From Myxococcota bacterium (GTDB lineage Bacteria > Myxococcota > Polyangia > GCA-2747355 > JAKLHH01): 7,804 nt of DNA. The stretch is from contig JAKLHH010000326.1 of the NCBI GenBank assembly GCA_022710245.1, forward strand, positions 1 through 7,804, written 5' to 3'. A model generated the notes under the pieces. The model was not told the origin of the DNA, searched no databases, and was given only the letters and a program-made list of their open reading frames with translations. This document shows, piece by piece, positions 7,157-7,804 of the stretch. How positions within the stretch are numbered: the first letter of the stretch is position 1; each line of letters opens with the position of its first letter. The position numbers and the translations under genes were made by a program.

Positions 7157-7232
7157 GTCGGATCAGCCCCCACCGCATCGGTCGCTCGCGCACGGTCTTC
7201 ACTCTCCTTGTCGATCTGGCACGGATCGGCGC
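7157..7232. repeat. Direct repeat, copy B (duplicated translation start, no gene body)
   Basis: This is the second copy of 7002-7088, about 155 bp further upstream of the deacetylase. On the minus strand it keeps AAGGAGA (7209-7203) and, 9 nt later, GTG (7193-7191) followed by codons for RERPMRWGLIR, the same as the deacetylase N-terminus (CERPMRWGLIR). The rest of the gene does not follow; similarity stops at 7157. It is best read as a local duplication of the 5' end of the gene, either a remnant or a retained regulatory copy. Confidence 0.88.
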
Positions 7233-7317
7233 TTCGCCCTCATGCGAGGACCGAGCGCGACTCTCGATCGGCGATGAGCAGGGAAGCTCAGATGAGGCGG
7301 CGCGTGGGGCGGGGCTC

Positions 7318-7334
7318 GTGATGGATCACATCAC
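7318..7334. repeat. Short inverted repeat GTGATG-N5-CATCAC
   Basis: The 6-bp arms are perfect reverse complements around GATCA. Size and spacing would suit a dimeric regulator site, and it sits about 280 bp upstream of the deacetylase start. No matching regulator is in the window, and a 6-bp arm can arise by chance, so this is only a candidate operator. Confidence 0.35.
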
Positions 7335-7407
7335 CAGCGCGCGGCGTGCGGCCTGCTTCCGAGTGGGCTACCGGACCGAGGGCAAGGTTGGGAGATGGGT
7401 CGCTCCT

Positions 7408-7451
7408 CCCACCCCTCGATCTTGCCCTCGAGGGCAAGATCGAGGGGTGGG
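7408..7451. repeat. Perfect 44-bp palindrome
   Basis: The sequence reads identically on both strands from 7408 to 7451, with the centre between 7429 and 7430 (CCCTCGAGGG) and 22-bp arms with no unpaired bases. It covers the junction between the first and second units of the tandem array. In RNA it would form a very stable hairpin on either strand; no T-run follows on either side, so it is not a classical intrinsic terminator. Confidence 0.92.
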
Positions 7452-7472
7452 CCTCCGGTCCCACGTCCAAGG

Positions 7473-7490
7473 TTGCGCGATTCAGCGCAA
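7473..7490. repeat. Degenerate 18-bp inverted repeat, sibling of 7526-7543
   Basis: TTGCGC-GATTCA-GCGCAA: 6-bp arms around 6 nt. It occupies the same place at the second unit junction that the perfect 18-bp palindrome has at the third, and its centre looks like a changed form of GAATTC. Confidence 0.8.
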
Positions 7491-7525
7491 GGTCGGAGGG
7501 TAGACCTGGGGTCCCCCCACCAAGG

Positions 7526-7543
7526 TTGCGCGAATTCGCGCAA
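7526..7543. repeat. Perfect 18-bp palindrome
   Basis: TTGCGCGAATTCGCGCAA is its own reverse complement, flanked on both sides by GG/AAGG-type sequence. It lies at the third unit junction of the array. Its size would suit a homodimeric DNA-binding protein; no partner is identifiable. Confidence 0.85.
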
Positions 7544-7804
7544 GGTCGAGGGGTGGGCCTCCGATCCCACCTCCAAGTCTGCACTCGGTCCCCCCCGCAA
7601 GGTTGCCCTCGGACGCTTGCGCTTGGTCCAGATGCTGACTCCCGCTGCTTTCACCGCCGGGGCAGCCCTCGTGCCGCAAGGACGGGTCCGGCCATCTCGC
7701 AACCCGAGCCCATATCCTCGTCGACACGTTGTCTAACCCCACAGTTCGCTTCGGTGGATCACGATCCGCGGAGGATATTTCGTCGCGGGCAAGGCGCGCC
7801 GACG

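Larger units (their letters stand above)
7382..7605. repeat. Tandem array of 52-57 bp units with internal inverted arms
   Basis: GCAAG recurs at 7382, 7434, 7487, 7540 and 7597 (steps of 52, 53, 53, 57), giving four units and the start of a fifth. The best-preserved units begin GCAAGGTCGAGGGGTGGG, continue CCTCCGGT, then return as CCCACCTCCAAGGTTGC, an imperfect reverse complement of the opening arm, and finish GCGAATTC. Each arm can therefore pair with its partner inside the unit or with the arm across the unit boundary. The first and last units are the most diverged. A period that is not a multiple of three, and open frames on both strands, argue against coding. It does not look like CRISPR: there are no unique spacers of constant length, and the divergence is spread along the units. 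Confidence 0.85.
7039..7804. other. Non-coding, repeat-rich region upstream of the deacetylase
   Basis: I see no convincing gene here. All open frames are short, mutually overlapping on both strands, lack ribosome-binding sites in sensible places and show no recognisable protein. Contents from left to right: the 5' leader of the deacetylase; a small GC hairpin GGCCC/GGGCC (7094-7098 with 7106-7110, 7-nt loop, no T-run); direct repeat copy B; an inverted repeat GTGATG-GATCA-CATCAC (7318-7334); the palindromic tandem array (about 7382-7605); and a less GC-extreme tail (about 7620-7780) with two weak inverted repeats. I could not place a promoter for the deacetylase with confidence, though one is expected on the minus strand between about 7055 and 7380. 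Confidence 0.7.

Noticed and set aside
7363..7377. Possible extra degenerate unit of the array (GTGGGCTACCGGACC resembles GTGGGCCTCCGGTCC)
   Set aside because: It is 12 of 15 similar but out of phase with the 52-53 bp period (84 bp from the matching segment at 7447), so I did not extend the array to include it.
7408..7451. Intrinsic transcription terminator
   Set aside because: The hairpin is strong, but neither side has a run of T on the relevant strand, and no gene ends near it.
7382..7605. CRISPR array
   Set aside because: There are no constant-length unique spacers: similarity extends through whole units, the units are palindromic at their junctions, and no cas gene is present.
7288..7742. 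Overlapping short frames on both strands across the repeat array
   Set aside because: Frames exist on both strands at once, the repeat period of 52-53 bp is out of register with codons, and no product is recognisable.
7756..7767. Small inverted repeat GGATC-AC-GATCC
   Set aside because: 5-bp arms are expected by chance; nothing nearby supports an operator.
7712..7778. Inverted 8-mers ATATCCTC (7712-7719) and GAGGATAT (7771-7778)
   Set aside because: The arms are perfect but 51 nt apart and do not extend; too weak to call a site or structure.

Overview
This window comes from a very high-G+C genome, with codon third positions almost all G or C. It carries the distal part of a type II secretion (T2SS) operon in the order gspI-J-K-L-M-N, followed by a convergent lipoprotein polysaccharide deacetylase and about 0.77 kb of repeat-rich non-coding DNA. 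The clues point to a deltaproteobacterium-like Gram-negative, most plausibly a myxobacterium (Myxococcota). They are the long GspL with intact actin-like motifs, a PilO-like GspM, a long AsmA-like GspN in place of gspO at the end of the cluster, and a NodB lipoprotein with a cysteine-rich C-terminal extension. The assignment is inference from gene style; no marker gene is present.

Bases 1-5796, plus strand: six tightly packed genes forming one transcription unit whose promoter lies left of the window. gspI (5' end cut off) and gspJ overlap by 1 nt, gspJ/gspK are 4 nt apart, gspK/gspL 3 nt, gspL/gspM 13 nt, and gspM/gspN overlap by 4 nt (ATGA). GspI, J and K are minor pseudopilins that form the tip of the pseudopilus. 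GspL and GspM are the inner-membrane assembly platform linking the cytoplasmic ATPase (GspE, not in the window) to the pseudopilus. GspN is an accessory inner-membrane-anchored periplasmic protein. Together they push folded periplasmic proteins across the outer membrane.

Bases 5824-7038, minus strand: a lipoprotein with a complete NodB polysaccharide deacetylase domain (all five motifs) and a C-terminal domain with ten cysteines. It converges on gspN with a 27-bp gap and no obvious terminator between them.

Bases 7039-7804: no convincing gene. This stretch holds (a) a second copy, about 155 bp upstream, of the DNA around the deacetylase ribosome-binding site and start codon, and (b) a tandem array at about 7382-7605 of 52-57 bp units in which each unit is built from inverted arms. 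The array includes a perfect 44-bp palindrome and a perfect 18-bp palindrome. The period is not a multiple of three, so the array is unlikely to be coding. It is the least explained structure in the window.
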